Counted from the first letter of the stretch, positions 15,917-25,266 are shown. The stretch is DNA of 64,000 nucleotides from UBA6522 sp965262365 (GCA_965262365.1 OZ253541.1:2976001-3040000), one strand, 5' to 3'. Notes: generated by a model from the letters alone, not told the origin. Made by a program: numbers and translations.

Positions 15917-18900
15917 AAGGGCGTGGTTTGTCGGGACACACCGAACGCGATTTCGAGATGGCGATTGAAGCCAGGCTGACCAGTACTGGCGGGTATGGGA
16001 AGCGGAGCCCAAACGCCTTTGACGAAGCGCTCTCTCTTTTCCCCGACGATGTTTCCGGCTTCCTGCAGGACAGCCAACCCAAGAAATGGGAGGCGCTGAA
16101 GGTGCTTCTCGGGCCGAAGACTGCCGCGACCGTACTAGACAGCCTGTCGAAGGAGCTGGAACTCAAGGGCACGCTTCACGTCTTGCGCCACGGGTTCAAG
16201 TGCTATGGTAAGACCTTCCGCATGGCCTGGTTCCGGCCGAACACGGCCATGAATCCCGAGGCCGCGGAGAACTACGCCAGGAACCGGCTGACGATCACGC
16301 GCCAGGTCGCCTTCACCTCGGTCATGAAAAAACCGGACGGCAAGAACCGCCGCTGCATCATCGACGTGAGCCTTGCCGTGAACGGCATCCCCGTCGTCAC
16401 CGCCGAACTCAAGAACCCGCTGACCGGGCAGCGAGCCGCCGATGCGATCAGCCAGTATAGAAACGAGCGAGACGGACGCGATCTTCTTTTCGCTTTCAAG
16501 AAGCGCGCCCTGGTCCACTTCGCCGTGGACCCGGACGAGGTATGGATGACCACGCGGCTCAGAGGCAAGGAGACCTACTTCCTCCCCTTCAACCGGGGCA
16601 ACAACCAAGGGGCGGGCAACCCGCCGGTCGAGAGGAACTGGAAGACCCATTACCTCTGGGACGAGGTGCTGCAGGCCGACAGCCTGTTGGAAATCCTGCA
16701 ACGTTTCATGCACCTCGAAGTGAAGGAACAGAAGGTCGGGACCGACAAGGGAGTGCGCACCGTCCGGAAGGAGACGATGATCTTTCCGCGTTACCACCAG
16801 CTCGACTCGGTTCGGAAACTCGTTGCGCACGCCAGGGCCAACGGATCGGGCCGGAACTACCTGGTTCAGCATTCGGCCGGTTCCGGCAAATCGAACTCCA
16901 TCGCATGGCTCGCGCACCGGCTGGCCAGCCTGCACGACGAGCGGGACGAGAAAGTGTTTCACTCCGTCGTCGTCGTGACCGACCGGCGCGTGCTTGACCA
17001 ACAATTGCAGTCCACGATCTACCAGTTCGAGCACAAGACCGGAGTGGTCGAGAAGATCGACGAGGACACCAAGCAGCTCGCAAAGGCGTTTTCCCAGGGT
17101 ACGCCCATCGTTATAACGACCATCCAGAAATTCCCCTTCATCTCGCAGGCGCTCTCGACCCTTGAGAAGAAGGGCTCCGGCGTGAAAATCGATACGTCGG
17201 GTAAACGCTTTGCCGTTATCGTCGACGAGGCGCACTCTTCCCAGAGCGGCGAGACCGCGACCACTCTCAGGGGCATGCTGAACAAGGAAGGGATCGAGGC
17301 GGCCATTGCGGCCCAGTTCTCCGATGAAGAGGACGACGATCTCTCCGACGAGGCGAAAGCGGCCGTGCTGCGCGATGCGCTGCGACGCGCCCGGCAGCCA
17401 AACCTCAGCTTCTTCGCCTTTACGGCCACGCCGAAATTCAAGACGAAGGCCCTGTTCGACGAACCCGGCCTGTCCGGCGCGTCACCCTTCCATGAGTACA
17501 CCATGCGGCAAGCCATCGAGGAAGGCTTCGTCATGGACGTGCTTCAGAACTACACAACCTACAAACGCTTCTTCGGCCTGATCAAACAGGTTGAGAACGA
17601 TCCCGACGTGCCGCGCCGGCGAGCCGCGAAGGCCCTTGCGCGCTATCTGGAGCTTCATCCGGTCAACATTGAGCAAGTCGTTTCCGTCATCGTCGAGCAT
17701 TTCCGTCTCTATGTGATGTCGGAGCTCGGCGGGCGAGCGAAGGCGATGGTTGTCACCGGCTCCCGCCTTGCCGCCGTGAAATACAAGCTCGCCTTTGACC
17801 GCTACATCCAGGATCGGGGCTACACCGGCATCCATTCGCTGGTGGCCTTCTCGGGGGTGGTCGAAGACCCGGACGACCCCGGATCGTCCTACACGGAAGT
17901 GGCGATGAACGATGGAGTTGCCGAGAGCGAACTCCCGGAAACCTTCGGACGCGACGAATTCCGGGTTCTCCTGGTCGCGGAGAAATACCAGACCGGCTTT
18001 GATCAGCCCCTGCTCCAGACGATGTATGTGGTGAAGCGCCTGGCTGGCGTTCAGGCGGTTCAGACCCTTTCAAGGCTCAACCGAATCGCGCCTGGAAAAT
18101 CGCGCACCTTCGTGCTCGATTTCGCCAACGAGGAAGATGAAATCCGCAAGGCGTTCAAGCCCTATTACGAAACGACGCCGGTTGGCGACAACGCCGATCC
18201 GCACCGCCTGTCGGAGCTGCAGCATCGCCTGCTCGAATGGGCGATCTTCACGCCGGCCGATGTGACCGCGTTTGCCGAAGTCTGGTATCGCGCCAGACGC
18301 GATCACTCGGCGACTGATCATCGCTTGATGAATGCTGTTCTCGACGCCGTCGTTCAGCGCTTCCAGGATCGCGAGGAGGAAGAGCGGGAGGAGTTTCGCG
18401 GGCAATTGAAAGCCTATCGAAACCTCTATGCCTTCCTGTCTCAGATCATTCCCTACCACGACAGTGACCTTGAACGGCTCTACGCCTTCGTGCGAAATCT
18501 CCTGGCGAAGCTCCCGCCGCCGGGCGATGGCCGGGCCTTCGTTTTAGACGACGAGGTGGCACTGCGGTTCTTCCGGCTTCAACAGATGACCGAAGGCTTA
18601 ATTGACCTCTCGGAAGGCTACGCTGATCCCCTGAAGGGGCCGACCGATGTCGGCACGGCCGGCATCAAGGACCAGGAGGTACCGCTTTCGAGCTTGATTG
18701 ATCGCCTCAACGAGCGCTTCGGCACCGATTTCACCGAGGCGGATCAGTTGTTCTTCGATCAGATACGAGCTTCGGCGGAAAACGACGAGAAGATCGCGGA
18801 GGTGGCTCGCGCAAACAACTTCGCGGACTTCTCCTCGTATCTGGATCGTATGCTCGACGAGCTGTTCATCGCGCGAATGGAGGGTAACGAAGAGATATTC

Positions 18901-18999
18901 TCCAGGGTGATGACGGACACCGAGTTTCGTTCGGCCGCGCATGACCATCTGGCCCGCGAAATTTTTGACGGGGTCCGCGAGATTCAACACGTGGAATGA
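15901..18999 (+). CDS. hsdR: Type I restriction endonuclease subunit HsdR
   Basis: A 1032-residue translocating endonuclease, close to the length of EcoR124-type HsdR. The N-terminal nuclease domain contains D in CIIDVSLAVNG and the ELKN triad (E-x-K). The motor follows: Walker A AGSGKS at 326-331, DEAH at 442-445, FFAFTATPKFKT, and the helicase C-terminal blocks VLLVAEKYQTGFDQPLL and QTLSRLNR. It starts at TTG 15901 with GAAGAG 9 bases upstream, inside the end of the preceding gene; GTG 15913 is an alternative. All key motifs are intact, so the system looks functional. Confidence 0.95.
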   Translation: MAAEVKGRGLSGHTERDFEMAIEARLTSTGGYGKRSPNAFDEALSLFPDDVSGFLQDSQPKKWEALKVLLGPKTAATVLDSLSKELELKGTLHVLRHGFKCYGKTFRMAWFRPNTAMNPEAAENYARNRLTITRQVAFTSVMKKPDGKNRRCIIDVSLAVNGIPVVTAELKNPLTGQRAADAISQYRNERDGRDLLFAFKKRALVHFAVDPDEVWMTTRLRGKETYFLPFNRGNNQGAGNPPVERNWKTHYLWDEVLQADSLLEILQRFMHLEVKEQKVGTDKGVRTVRKETMIFPRYHQLDSVRKLVAHARANGSGRNYLVQHSAGSGKSNSIAWLAHRLASLHDERDEKVFHSVVVVTDRRVLDQQLQSTIYQFEHKTGVVEKIDEDTKQLAKAFSQGTPIVITTIQKFPFISQALSTLEKKGSGVKIDTSGKRFAVIVDEAHSSQSGETATTLRGMLNKEGIEAAIAAQFSDEEDDDLSDEAKAAVLRDALRRARQPNLSFFAFTATPKFKTKALFDEPGLSGASPFHEYTMRQAIEEGFVMDVLQNYTTYKRFFGLIKQVENDPDVPRRRAAKALARYLELHPVNIEQVVSVIVEHFRLYVMSELGGRAKAMVVTGSRLAAVKYKLAFDRYIQDRGYTGIHSLVAFSGVVEDPDDPGSSYTEVAMNDGVAESELPETFGRDEFRVLLVAEKYQTGFDQPLLQTMYVVKRLAGVQAVQTLSRLNRIAPGKSRTFVLDFANEEDEIRKAFKPYYETTPVGDNADPHRLSELQHRLLEWAIFTPADVTAFAEVWYRARRDHSATDHRLMNAVLDAVVQRFQDREEEEREEFRGQLKAYRNLYAFLSQIIPYHDSDLERLYAFVRNLLAKLPPPGDGRAFVLDDEVALRFFRLQQMTEGLIDLSEGYADPLKGPTDVGTAGIKDQEVPLSSLIDRLNERFGTDFTEADQLFFDQIRASAENDEKIAEVARANNFADFSSYLDRMLDELFIARMEGNEEIFSRVMTDTEFRSAAHDHLAREIFDGVREIQHVE

Positions 19000-19202
19000 T
19001 TGCTCCCAAGCTACTCAAGGATTGGGGTTCTCCCGCTCCACGGTTGGGCAGTAGCTGGGTATTTCACTAAGGCAGAGCCTCAAACTCTACTATATTTGCC
19101 AAAAAATGTTTCCGACACTCTCGGGACACAAGCGAGAGAAAGAGAGGGCCGAATAGGGAAAAGAAGGATCGAGACGAGATCGAGAATATCGATCAGCTCG
19201 CA

Positions 19203-19364
19203 ATGCTTGAGCGCGGCTTGATGGATGACGAACTAGAGTCGTTGGCCTCTCGCTATCTAATCCAGTCGGCTCAGAGGCTTCTTCTGTGGATTCCAAAATA
19301 TTCCCTAGACAGCGATGCATGGAAGCAATCAGAGCATACCGGAAGAATTCGACTGACAAGATGA
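19203..19364 (+). CDS. Small ORF upstream of HEPN gene
   Basis: A 53-codon frame from ATG 19203 (MLERGLMDDELESLASRYLI, then QRLLLWIPKYSLDSDAW). The same frame stays open for at least 40 codons upstream without a usual start (a charged stretch such as REKKDRDEIENIDQL), so this may be the end of a longer, decayed protein. The frame ends 4 bases before the next small ORF. Low support; no homology recognised. Confidence 0.3.
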   Translation: MLERGLMDDELESLASRYLIQSAQRLLLWIPKYSLDSDAWKQSEHTGRIRLTR

Positions 19365-19367
19365 GCG

Positions 19368-19709
19368 ATGGCCACATTGCGCTCAAATATCCGCGCGGAG
19401 TGCAAGGAACGCCGAGAGTCTGCCATGTTGTGGATCGCGGCGGTTACAGGTGTGCTTGGTGCTTTGACCGGACTACTTGCAGTTTGGAAGTCATTGTGCG
19501 AACGACGGACGGCGTATGCAATAAAACGGACAGGACGAGCATTTGACCGCCAGGGTATTCGATTCTGGGGCCTGGATCGACCGGTTGGCGGCAGCGCTTG
19601 TAGACTTGGAGGAAGTGCAGGGGCCTTATCTGCAGTCGTACCAGCAGCAGAAAACGCGAAAGTTGGTAATCGTAAACGGGCAAGACGAGACACCTTTTCC
19701 GCTGGATGA
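19368..19709 (+). CDS. Small membrane-protein ORF overlapping HEPN gene start
   Basis: From ATG 19368 the frame encodes a charged N-terminus (MATLRSNIRAECKERRES) followed by one clear transmembrane helix (AMLWIAAVTGVLGALTGLLA) and a basic stretch. The last 55 codons overlap the HEPN gene in another frame and look non-coding in character. The translated unit may be real up to about 19545. It could supply a membrane partner for the HEPN protein (inference). Confidence 0.35.
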   Translation: MATLRSNIRAECKERRESAMLWIAAVTGVLGALTGLLAVWKSLCERRTAYAIKRTGRAFDRQGIRFWGLDRPVGGSACRLGGSAGALSAVVPAAENAKVGNRKRARRDTFSAG

Positions 19710-20946
19710 CTTACGCATGGTTTATTCCAGTGCGCGATACAGTGAGAGGTTCGGCCAGGAAGCCGAGTATGCGCGTCTGCGTAGCGTGCTGGATCCCACG
19801 CGCCATATCTTGCTTTCCCACCCCGAGCTCGAGAGGGTCGCGGTAGCCGGCCGGACCGTCGGCGAGAACAATTTCTGGTTGCGAATGCTGAATTCCGGAA
19901 CGTCGATTTCCGCCGGAGATCTGATAGCGGGACTGATGGCCCGGACTGCGGAAGTATCGGGCGATCGATTCCAGCTGGCGGCGGGCGACCTGAACGATTT
20001 AATTGTCCCGGAATGGGCGAAGGCAGGCGATGCGTTGGGAAATCTCGATGCGGGCTGCGACGCACTCTTGTTCTTCGGGCTGACTGGGTCCGAACGAATT
20101 GATGTCGAAGCCGGAATGTCAATCCTTCCGTTCCGGGAATTCCGGCGGTTCGTCGAGCGGGAACTGGTGGACGAACTCGCGCCATCCGGGGCAGGTATTC
20201 ACAACTGGCGTTCGTTGGGGGCAGTGGTTCGGCCGTTCCGTTGGCGACCGAGATTCCGGCGGGCGGGCAGCATGAACGAACCGTCGAGACACTCGGGGGA
20301 ACGGTTTTTCGTTGATGCTCGTACACTGCTGGATCTAATCGCCGTGAGTCATGAGGTGCCGGTCGTGCCGCTCGCTAGCATGTCGAATTGCATCGACCTG
20401 TCGGCTGCCCGACTCCTGGGCCAGTCGAGAATCAATTTGGGGATGCTCGGTACGTGGTCGGCGGGAGGACTTGATGGCTTCAGCGAGATGCCAATTATCA
20501 GTAGGGCGAGCGTCGATGAGGCGTTAGAGGCTTTTGAGAGTCGGCGAGGCGCGCGTTACAAGAGGATGGCGCGCTCTGTCGCGCGACTGGCTGGCGCACT
20601 TTCACGGACGGGTCGGTTTGCGATGCAAGACAAGGTTCTGGATGTGGCGGTTACGCTCGAAGGCATGTACAAACTACCGAGACGGGGTAAGTCGTACAAG
20701 TTGCAGAAACGGGTTGCGAACTTTCTTGGAACCGACGCGTTGGATCGGGAACGGATCAGAGAGACTATCCGGAGGTTTTATAAAGTTCGTTCCGAAATTG
20801 TTCACAGTGGGTCGGGCGAGGCATTGCCGTTCAGAAAAGAAGCGGCATTCGCAGCGGGATTTAGTCTTGCGAGGAAATCGCTATTCAAGTTGGTTCGAGA
20901 GGGTCCACCCGAAGATAGGGAGATTTTGGAGGATCGCGAGAACTGA
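19543..20946 (+). CDS. Apea-like HEPN domain protein
   Basis: A 467-residue protein beginning at TTG 19543 (AGGACGAG upstream). The C-terminal 120 residues carry the HEPN ribonuclease signature R416-x4-H421 in FYKVRSEIVHSGSG, preceded by LEGMYKLPRRGKSYKLQKRV, the layout of Apea-like HEPN domains. The larger N-terminal part (about 330 residues) is a sensor-like region of unknown fold. ApeA and related HEPN proteins abort phage infection by cleaving RNA. Its position between hsdR and other island genes supports a defence role. The exact family membership is inferred from the C-terminus only. Confidence 0.65.
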   Translation: MTARVFDSGAWIDRLAAALVDLEEVQGPYLQSYQQQKTRKLVIVNGQDETPFPLDDLRMVYSSARYSERFGQEAEYARLRSVLDPTRHILLSHPELERVAVAGRTVGENNFWLRMLNSGTSISAGDLIAGLMARTAEVSGDRFQLAAGDLNDLIVPEWAKAGDALGNLDAGCDALLFFGLTGSERIDVEAGMSILPFREFRRFVERELVDELAPSGAGIHNWRSLGAVVRPFRWRPRFRRAGSMNEPSRHSGERFFVDARTLLDLIAVSHEVPVVPLASMSNCIDLSAARLLGQSRINLGMLGTWSAGGLDGFSEMPIISRASVDEALEAFESRRGARYKRMARSVARLAGALSRTGRFAMQDKVLDVAVTLEGMYKLPRRGKSYKLQKRVANFLGTDALDRERIRETIRRFYKVRSEIVHSGSGEALPFRKEAAFAAGFSLARKSLFKLVREGPPEDREILEDREN

Positions 20947-21208
20947 AGTGGACTTGCCCTCACATTAGGACGACTAAAACGCAGGAGGAGTGGTCGTCGG
21001 CGGCAGCTTCGCAGAACGGCAAGGTGGCGATAGAACCTGACAGAGACGAGATTCGATTCAGTGTGTCTGGCACTCAGGGGTGAAACGGCGAGGTACGTCG
21101 CGACACGGACTCGGATCAACGTTTGAGGGGTGCGGCGGCGGCCGCAAGATGCATTGTTTTGGGCGGCGCAGGTCGGACTAGCGTGTACAGCGAATAGTGG
21201 GGCGGAAA

Positions 21209-22069
21209 ATGGTGATGGCGATAAGTGGGCGGGTAAGTGCGGACGTAGCGTTCGCGAATCTGAACTTACAGCCGGTCCTGTGCGGATACGAACTCGTGTT
21301 CGCACTGAAGGTGAGCGTGAATGGAGGTGATACATCGGGCTGCGGCGTGTCCATCAAAGGGGCAGAAATCAAAGTCGGATCAGCGGGCGGGCGAAGTGTC
21401 CGCTGCGGTTTTGCAAGGCCTGACGGCGTATTTGAATTGCGGCAACGCAAGTTTTCGACGTCTTCAGGCGTGGGGATTGTCCTCCCGATAGATCCAGGGC
21501 AGGTCGCTGCGCTGGAGGCATTGCGCGGAACGGGAGATCTGGACTTCGAATTGGTGTTGGTAGGGCGCCTTGATGAGGGTGAGGACACTCACAACGTCAC
21601 GGACACAATTCATCACCGAGAGCCTCGATCGAACTGGATAGAACTCCTGCGTCAAGCAGGGGCACGCGACGTGATGTTGATCGAGGTGGCGTTACCGTTC
21701 CACAGTCAATCTGATGGCCTAAATGAATTCTGGGCCGAATTACGGCGGGCCGAAGAGCGGTTTCGACACGGAGACTATCAGGGGTGCATCGCCGGGTGCC
21801 GCGCAGCCGTGGAGGACTTGGGCCGAAAGAAATACGGGACACAAACATGGGCGGCGAAGTGCCTGGATCGACTTGCAAGTAATCGAAAGGGAATGTCCGA
21901 ATCAGAACGGGAAGGCGCGGTATGGAGCGCGGTACGGCATTACGCGCATCAGGCGCATCACGGTCATGTTGAAGGCGGCGTGGTGGAGTATTCACGCGGC
22001 CAAGCGCAGTGGGTGCTGGCGGCAACAGCGGCCTTCGCAGCGCGCGCTGCACCGGTCACGAAACAATAA
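21209..22069 (+). CDS. Conserved hypothetical protein with possible HEPN-like C-terminus
   Basis: A 286-residue protein from ATG 21209 (GTG 21197 is an alternative). The N-terminal half looks like an all-beta domain (residues about 1-130). A middle segment, NWIELLRQAGARDVMLIEVAL, is followed by a helical half with FWAELRRAEERFRHGDYQGC and CRAAVEDLGRK; the G-D-Y-x-x-C-x-x-x-C-R pattern recurs in many uncharacterised bacterial proteins and resembles HEPN-like bundles. No catalytic R-x4-6-H is seen. The gene stands alone, 262 bases after the HEPN gene. Function unknown. Confidence 0.6.
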   Translation: MVMAISGRVSADVAFANLNLQPVLCGYELVFALKVSVNGGDTSGCGVSIKGAEIKVGSAGGRSVRCGFARPDGVFELRQRKFSTSSGVGIVLPIDPGQVAALEALRGTGDLDFELVLVGRLDEGEDTHNVTDTIHHREPRSNWIELLRQAGARDVMLIEVALPFHSQSDGLNEFWAELRRAEERFRHGDYQGCIAGCRAAVEDLGRKKYGTQTWAAKCLDRLASNRKGMSESEREGAVWSAVRHYAHQAHHGHVEGGVVEYSRGQAQWVLAATAAFAARAAPVTKQ

Positions 22070-22768
22070 TTGGCAAATGTCACCAATTGAGCGGATTCGG
22101 TCCGCTTGGCAGGCAATTGTGGAACAGTGGGCATGAGAAGATTGATTTGAACAGTTTCATAGGCTGATGATCTAGCAATGGTGGAGTGGAAAAACGGGCA
22201 ATCTGGAGGACGTGAATGCGAACGGGTGCGCACATTGCCCGTCATGAGATGCCGTTGAAGCGCCTCAATGTCTTTGACAATCGCCTGCAAAAAGGTACAA
22301 CCAAAAGTACAACTTAAATTGAATATCTGCTCTTTTGTCTTTATATATCAATAGATTACAAAAAGTTAGTGGTGGAGAGGGAGCCGGAGGAATCGTATTT
22401 CGATGACGGGGCGATAAGGACTTAATGCGCGAGATCGGCAACCGCCTGTATACGTTTCAGCTGAACGCCGGGAACACTGACTTCCTGGCCGTTTGCAGGC
22501 GCTGGATCCCGATCGCCCTCGGCTAGGATGAGCCGAAGCTGGATGCGGAAATGATGTGGTGCACCGCGGAGCCGGTGATGAGGCGGTGAGCGCAAACAAG
22601 GCGGGATGGTAACGGCGTGGAACTAGGGTTGGATTGCGTATAGTAAGTGGACGCCAATATTCGGTTGGAGACGCAAATTCCTCAGTTGGACATGGCGTAA
22701 TGTCGAGGTTTTTTCGAACCAGGGTTTCTTGAGCAGACTGTGCTGGACGATTTTGGGAGTGAATTGAA
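22070..22768. other. Gene-poor AT-rich stretch with attachment-site-like sequence
   Basis: There is no supported gene in these 700 bases; only short frames such as MREIGNRLYTFQLNAGN (about 22424-22527) occur. The middle part (22290-22370) is strikingly AT-rich, with the paired words GTACAACC and AGTACAAC, and runs into a tRNA-end-like sequence described separately. It reads like a non-coding border left by a past integration event. Confidence 0.4.
22370..22403 (-). other. tRNA 3'-end-like sequence, possible att remnant
   Basis: On the minus strand the sequence reads CGATTCCTCCGGCTCCCTCT and then CCACCA, followed by an AT-rich run and GTTGTACTTTTGGTTGTACC. A tRNA acceptor end with CCA next to AT-rich DNA is how P4-like integrase attachment sites usually look. 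There is no complete tRNA here and no integrase gene immediately beside it. The assignment is an inference from sequence style. Confidence 0.3.
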
Positions 22769-23566
22769 GTGGGTGACGCATTAGAGTCGACGAATCCCGA
22801 GCTTCAGGAATTGAAGCGCAGGCTAGAGGAGCCGACGAGAACAATTGAAGCTACCGTGGAGAAGCCGGTACTTGTATCCGAGGATATAGTGCGTCGCATA
22901 TGGAACCGGCTAGAAAAAGAGGCTGGCCAACCAGTTGCTATTTACAAGACTATCGATGGGCGAATCACATCTTGGCGATGCGTCGAGGAGGCACTGGAGC
23001 AAGCCAACACCACCAGCAAAAAAATTGAGGGGATTTACATCAAGAACGAGGATAGCTCGAAGTACGGGCAGGTTGAGATCGCTATGATCGCGGGCGGGCG
23101 AATTCGTATGCATGTGTTTAGTGACGAGCAATCTGCGGAGCGCCTGTTCGCGGACTTAGAGGCGGCCATTGGTACTGGTATTCGACACATTCCAGGATAC
23201 GCGTGGATGGCGAAAAAAGGCAATCTTGGGGTTCGAGTTGGTGCGGTGCTAGTCTTACTGTACGGGCTGGCAAAGCTCCCATTTGGCGCAGTGGTATTTC
23301 CGGAGTTTGCGTTGGAGCGGTTGGGCGCAGTTCCGCTGCTGGCTGCGCTATCCGTGACTGTTGTCGGACTTGGTGCTCTGTGGGTGGTTCGATCAGTTGA
23401 TAGGATGTTTACCGCTTTGATTCAGCGCTACTGGCCTATGGTGGCTTTGGAGATCGGAAACGGGAGAGCAAGGGAGCAGGGAGCGAGCAGAGTCAGGAAA
23501 GCTTGTGTCGGCTTGATCATTGCACTCGTAGTTGGAGCAACGTTGAAAGCAGTGGGAAATTTGTGA
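22769..23566 (+). CDS. Hypothetical membrane protein
   Basis: A 265-residue protein starting at GTG 22769 (GGGAG 9 bases upstream). Residues 1-140 are cytosolic and charged, with a short coil (ELQELKRRLEEPTRTIEATV). Three hydrophobic segments follow: GVRVGAVLVLLYGLAKL, ERLGAVPLLAALSVTVVGLG and ACVGLIIALVVGATLKAV. No named domain is recognised. It is followed after 194 bases by another membrane-anchored protein on the same strand; the two may be a unit. Confidence 0.6.
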   Translation: MGDALESTNPELQELKRRLEEPTRTIEATVEKPVLVSEDIVRRIWNRLEKEAGQPVAIYKTIDGRITSWRCVEEALEQANTTSKKIEGIYIKNEDSSKYGQVEIAMIAGGRIRMHVFSDEQSAERLFADLEAAIGTGIRHIPGYAWMAKKGNLGVRVGAVLVLLYGLAKLPFGAVVFPEFALERLGAVPLLAALSVTVVGLGALWVVRSVDRMFTALIQRYWPMVALEIGNGRAREQGASRVRKACVGLIIALVVGATLKAVGNL

Positions 23567-23760
23567 AGCGGAGCCTTTGCTTGCTGTTTCGGTTATTTGG
23601 ATAAATGTCAGATGACGTACTTCTCATTTCCACAGATGACACTTGAAAGTTGCCACGTTGAGGGATGTCGGGGCTCAACGGGGTAGGTATCAATTGCAGG
23701 CGCGCTTCTTGGCGGCACATGAGCAAATAGCCTCCTCAATTATCTGCAGACTATTCAGCC

Positions 23761-24408
23761 ATGAGTTCTACATTCAACTTTCTCTCTCAGGTGCCTGTAC
23801 TGGCATGGTTGTTTTGCCTGGCTGCCCTATTTGGCGGGCTTTGGAAAGTATTCAACACCCTTTACGTCAAGCCTAGGGACTTCGAAATTGAGTGCCTTAA
23901 GCGCGAAATAGAAAGCCTCAAGACTTCGTCGAATGAACCCAGATCGTCGCGACGAGACGAAGAGCATACGGTAGAAGCGGCAGAAATTGATGCACACAAA
24001 CCCACACGCGCAAGTCCGAAAGTACCATCGCTTGAGCGTCAGATAGAAGACGCGAACGGCACACTCGCGGAGGGATTGCGTAGTCTTGACTTTGCCCTTA
24101 AGCGAATCCGTGACGATAGTCTAACTAAACTGCAGCTAGAATCCGTGCATGAGTACTTCATCGAAAAGAATGTGGTGTGGAGAGGGACTATAGGGTCAGT
24201 AAGCAAGTCATCGGCTGGGAGCATCATAGTACAGCTCAAGCACGCTGACGACTCGTACGACAATGCATATGCCGAGTTCGACGGAGAACAAAAGGCGGAG
24301 CTGTTGAGACTGAAGAAGGGTGATTGTGTCGTCGTGTCAGGTCAAGTGGAGAAGATTTTTCTCGGAAGTCCATGGCTGCAACGTTGCTCAATTGCACTTG
24401 CGGAATGA
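23761..24408 (+). CDS. Membrane-anchored protein with OB-fold-like C-terminal domain
   Basis: A 215-residue protein. One N-terminal transmembrane helix (VPVLAWLFCLAALFGGLWKV) is followed by a charged, coiled-coil-like linker (residues 40-125). The C-terminal domain, VVWRGTIGSVSKSS, YAEFDGEQKAELLRLKKGD and CVVVSGQVEKIFLGSPWLQR, has the strand and GD-x-V-x-V-x-G-x-V pattern of the tRNA_anti-like/OB fold. It may bind nucleic acid or a small ligand at the membrane. Not assigned to a known system. It is the last intact gene before the integrase relic. Confidence 0.6.
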   Translation: MSSTFNFLSQVPVLAWLFCLAALFGGLWKVFNTLYVKPRDFEIECLKREIESLKTSSNEPRSSRRDEEHTVEAAEIDAHKPTRASPKVPSLERQIEDANGTLAEGLRSLDFALKRIRDDSLTKLQLESVHEYFIEKNVVWRGTIGSVSKSSAGSIIVQLKHADDSYDNAYAEFDGEQKAELLRLKKGDCVVVSGQVEKIFLGSPWLQRCSIALAE

Positions 24409-24747
24409 CATAGATGTGACTTGGCTCCCTAGAACGACTCCAACTGGTAAGGAAACAATCCGGGCAGTGTGAAGGCCCCTTTTTCTCGGTCGGGGTCTTT
24501 AGCGAATTTCTGACCTTATTTGGGCCCAGCGGGCCCGATACTACAACGGAGAAAGCGGGTACGCCGGTGTTTTCACTGGCATGGCTAAGCGGAGCCCTTG
24601 GCACTGCCCCGATCGCCGATTGCAGTGACATTCTATCGACTATAACTGGATATTATGGTCGCCAATATTTGGAACCCGCTGTGCCGGAAAACAGCCTCCA
24701 GATTCCGTGTTGAAAGCACATCTCGGCCACTTTTGACGAGGATTACG
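24409..24747. other. Intergenic stretch before integrase relic
   Basis: I see no gene here. Two small palindromes are present: GGGCCCAGCGGGCCC near 24521-24537, and an AAGGCCCC/GGGGTCTT pair near 24471-24500 that could fold as a weak hairpin after the preceding gene. The latter is a possible terminator but lacks a clean T-run. Confidence 0.35.
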
Positions 24748-25154
24748 CTCGACGAAGCCGTCGCCGCGGCTATCGCGAGAGGGATGTCCGAGAACACGCG
24801 CACCAACTACCGAAGCTAGGCGCGACAGTTCGCTGCCTAGTGTGTCATATGACCACGGTCCACGCGTTGGCCGTATCCGCTGCGGACTTGGCACGGGACC
24901 ACACCGCGCGATTCCGTGCTGGCGCCAAGACCGCGAGAATTGGTGCCATGCGCGTGTCCATCGGCGCATTGCACGCCGGCGCGGGCTACAAGCGCCTGAA
25001 CAGATGGGCTGACAATCCCACGGTATAGCTTATCGGCACCGTTGCGGCTGTTTGGGCAACGGCTGCGCGCATTCTGCCGCTGCTGAGGGATCTCTCTGAA
25101 ACACTGGCTCAAAAATCTCAATTTAGGACTTTGGTGAATTTGAAATATTGGTGA
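24748..25154 (+). pseudogene. Decayed tyrosine recombinase (integrase) N-terminal region
   Basis: Read through its lesions, this segment gives LDEAVAAAIARGMSENTRTN, YRS-stop-ARQFAA-stop-C, then in another frame ALAVSAADLARDHTARFRAG, AKTARIGAMRVSIGALHAGA and DNPTV-stop, and finally a helix-like LPLLRDLSETL. The order (NTRxxYRSxWxxFxAWC, then a residue run of the S/P-A-D-x-A-x-Y type, AKTATIxxRVxAIGALH) is the core-binding domain of tyrosine recombinases. Both amber codons stand where the family normally has Trp, so TGG to TAG changes are likely. One frameshift lies near 24840-24860. The catalytic domain is absent. It marks the right end of the island. Confidence 0.6.
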
Positions 25155-25266
25155 GACTAAGAATCCCTGACTATAAGACTGCGCTTGAGCGCGTCCGACT
25201 TTGAAAAAATTTGGTTCCGATTTGCTTACGCACGAGCAAACCTGCACAAGTGAAGCGAGTCAGAAT

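Noticed and set aside
16135..17235. Long minus-strand frame inside hsdR
   Set aside because: Antisense shadow of a gene with complete HsdR motifs.
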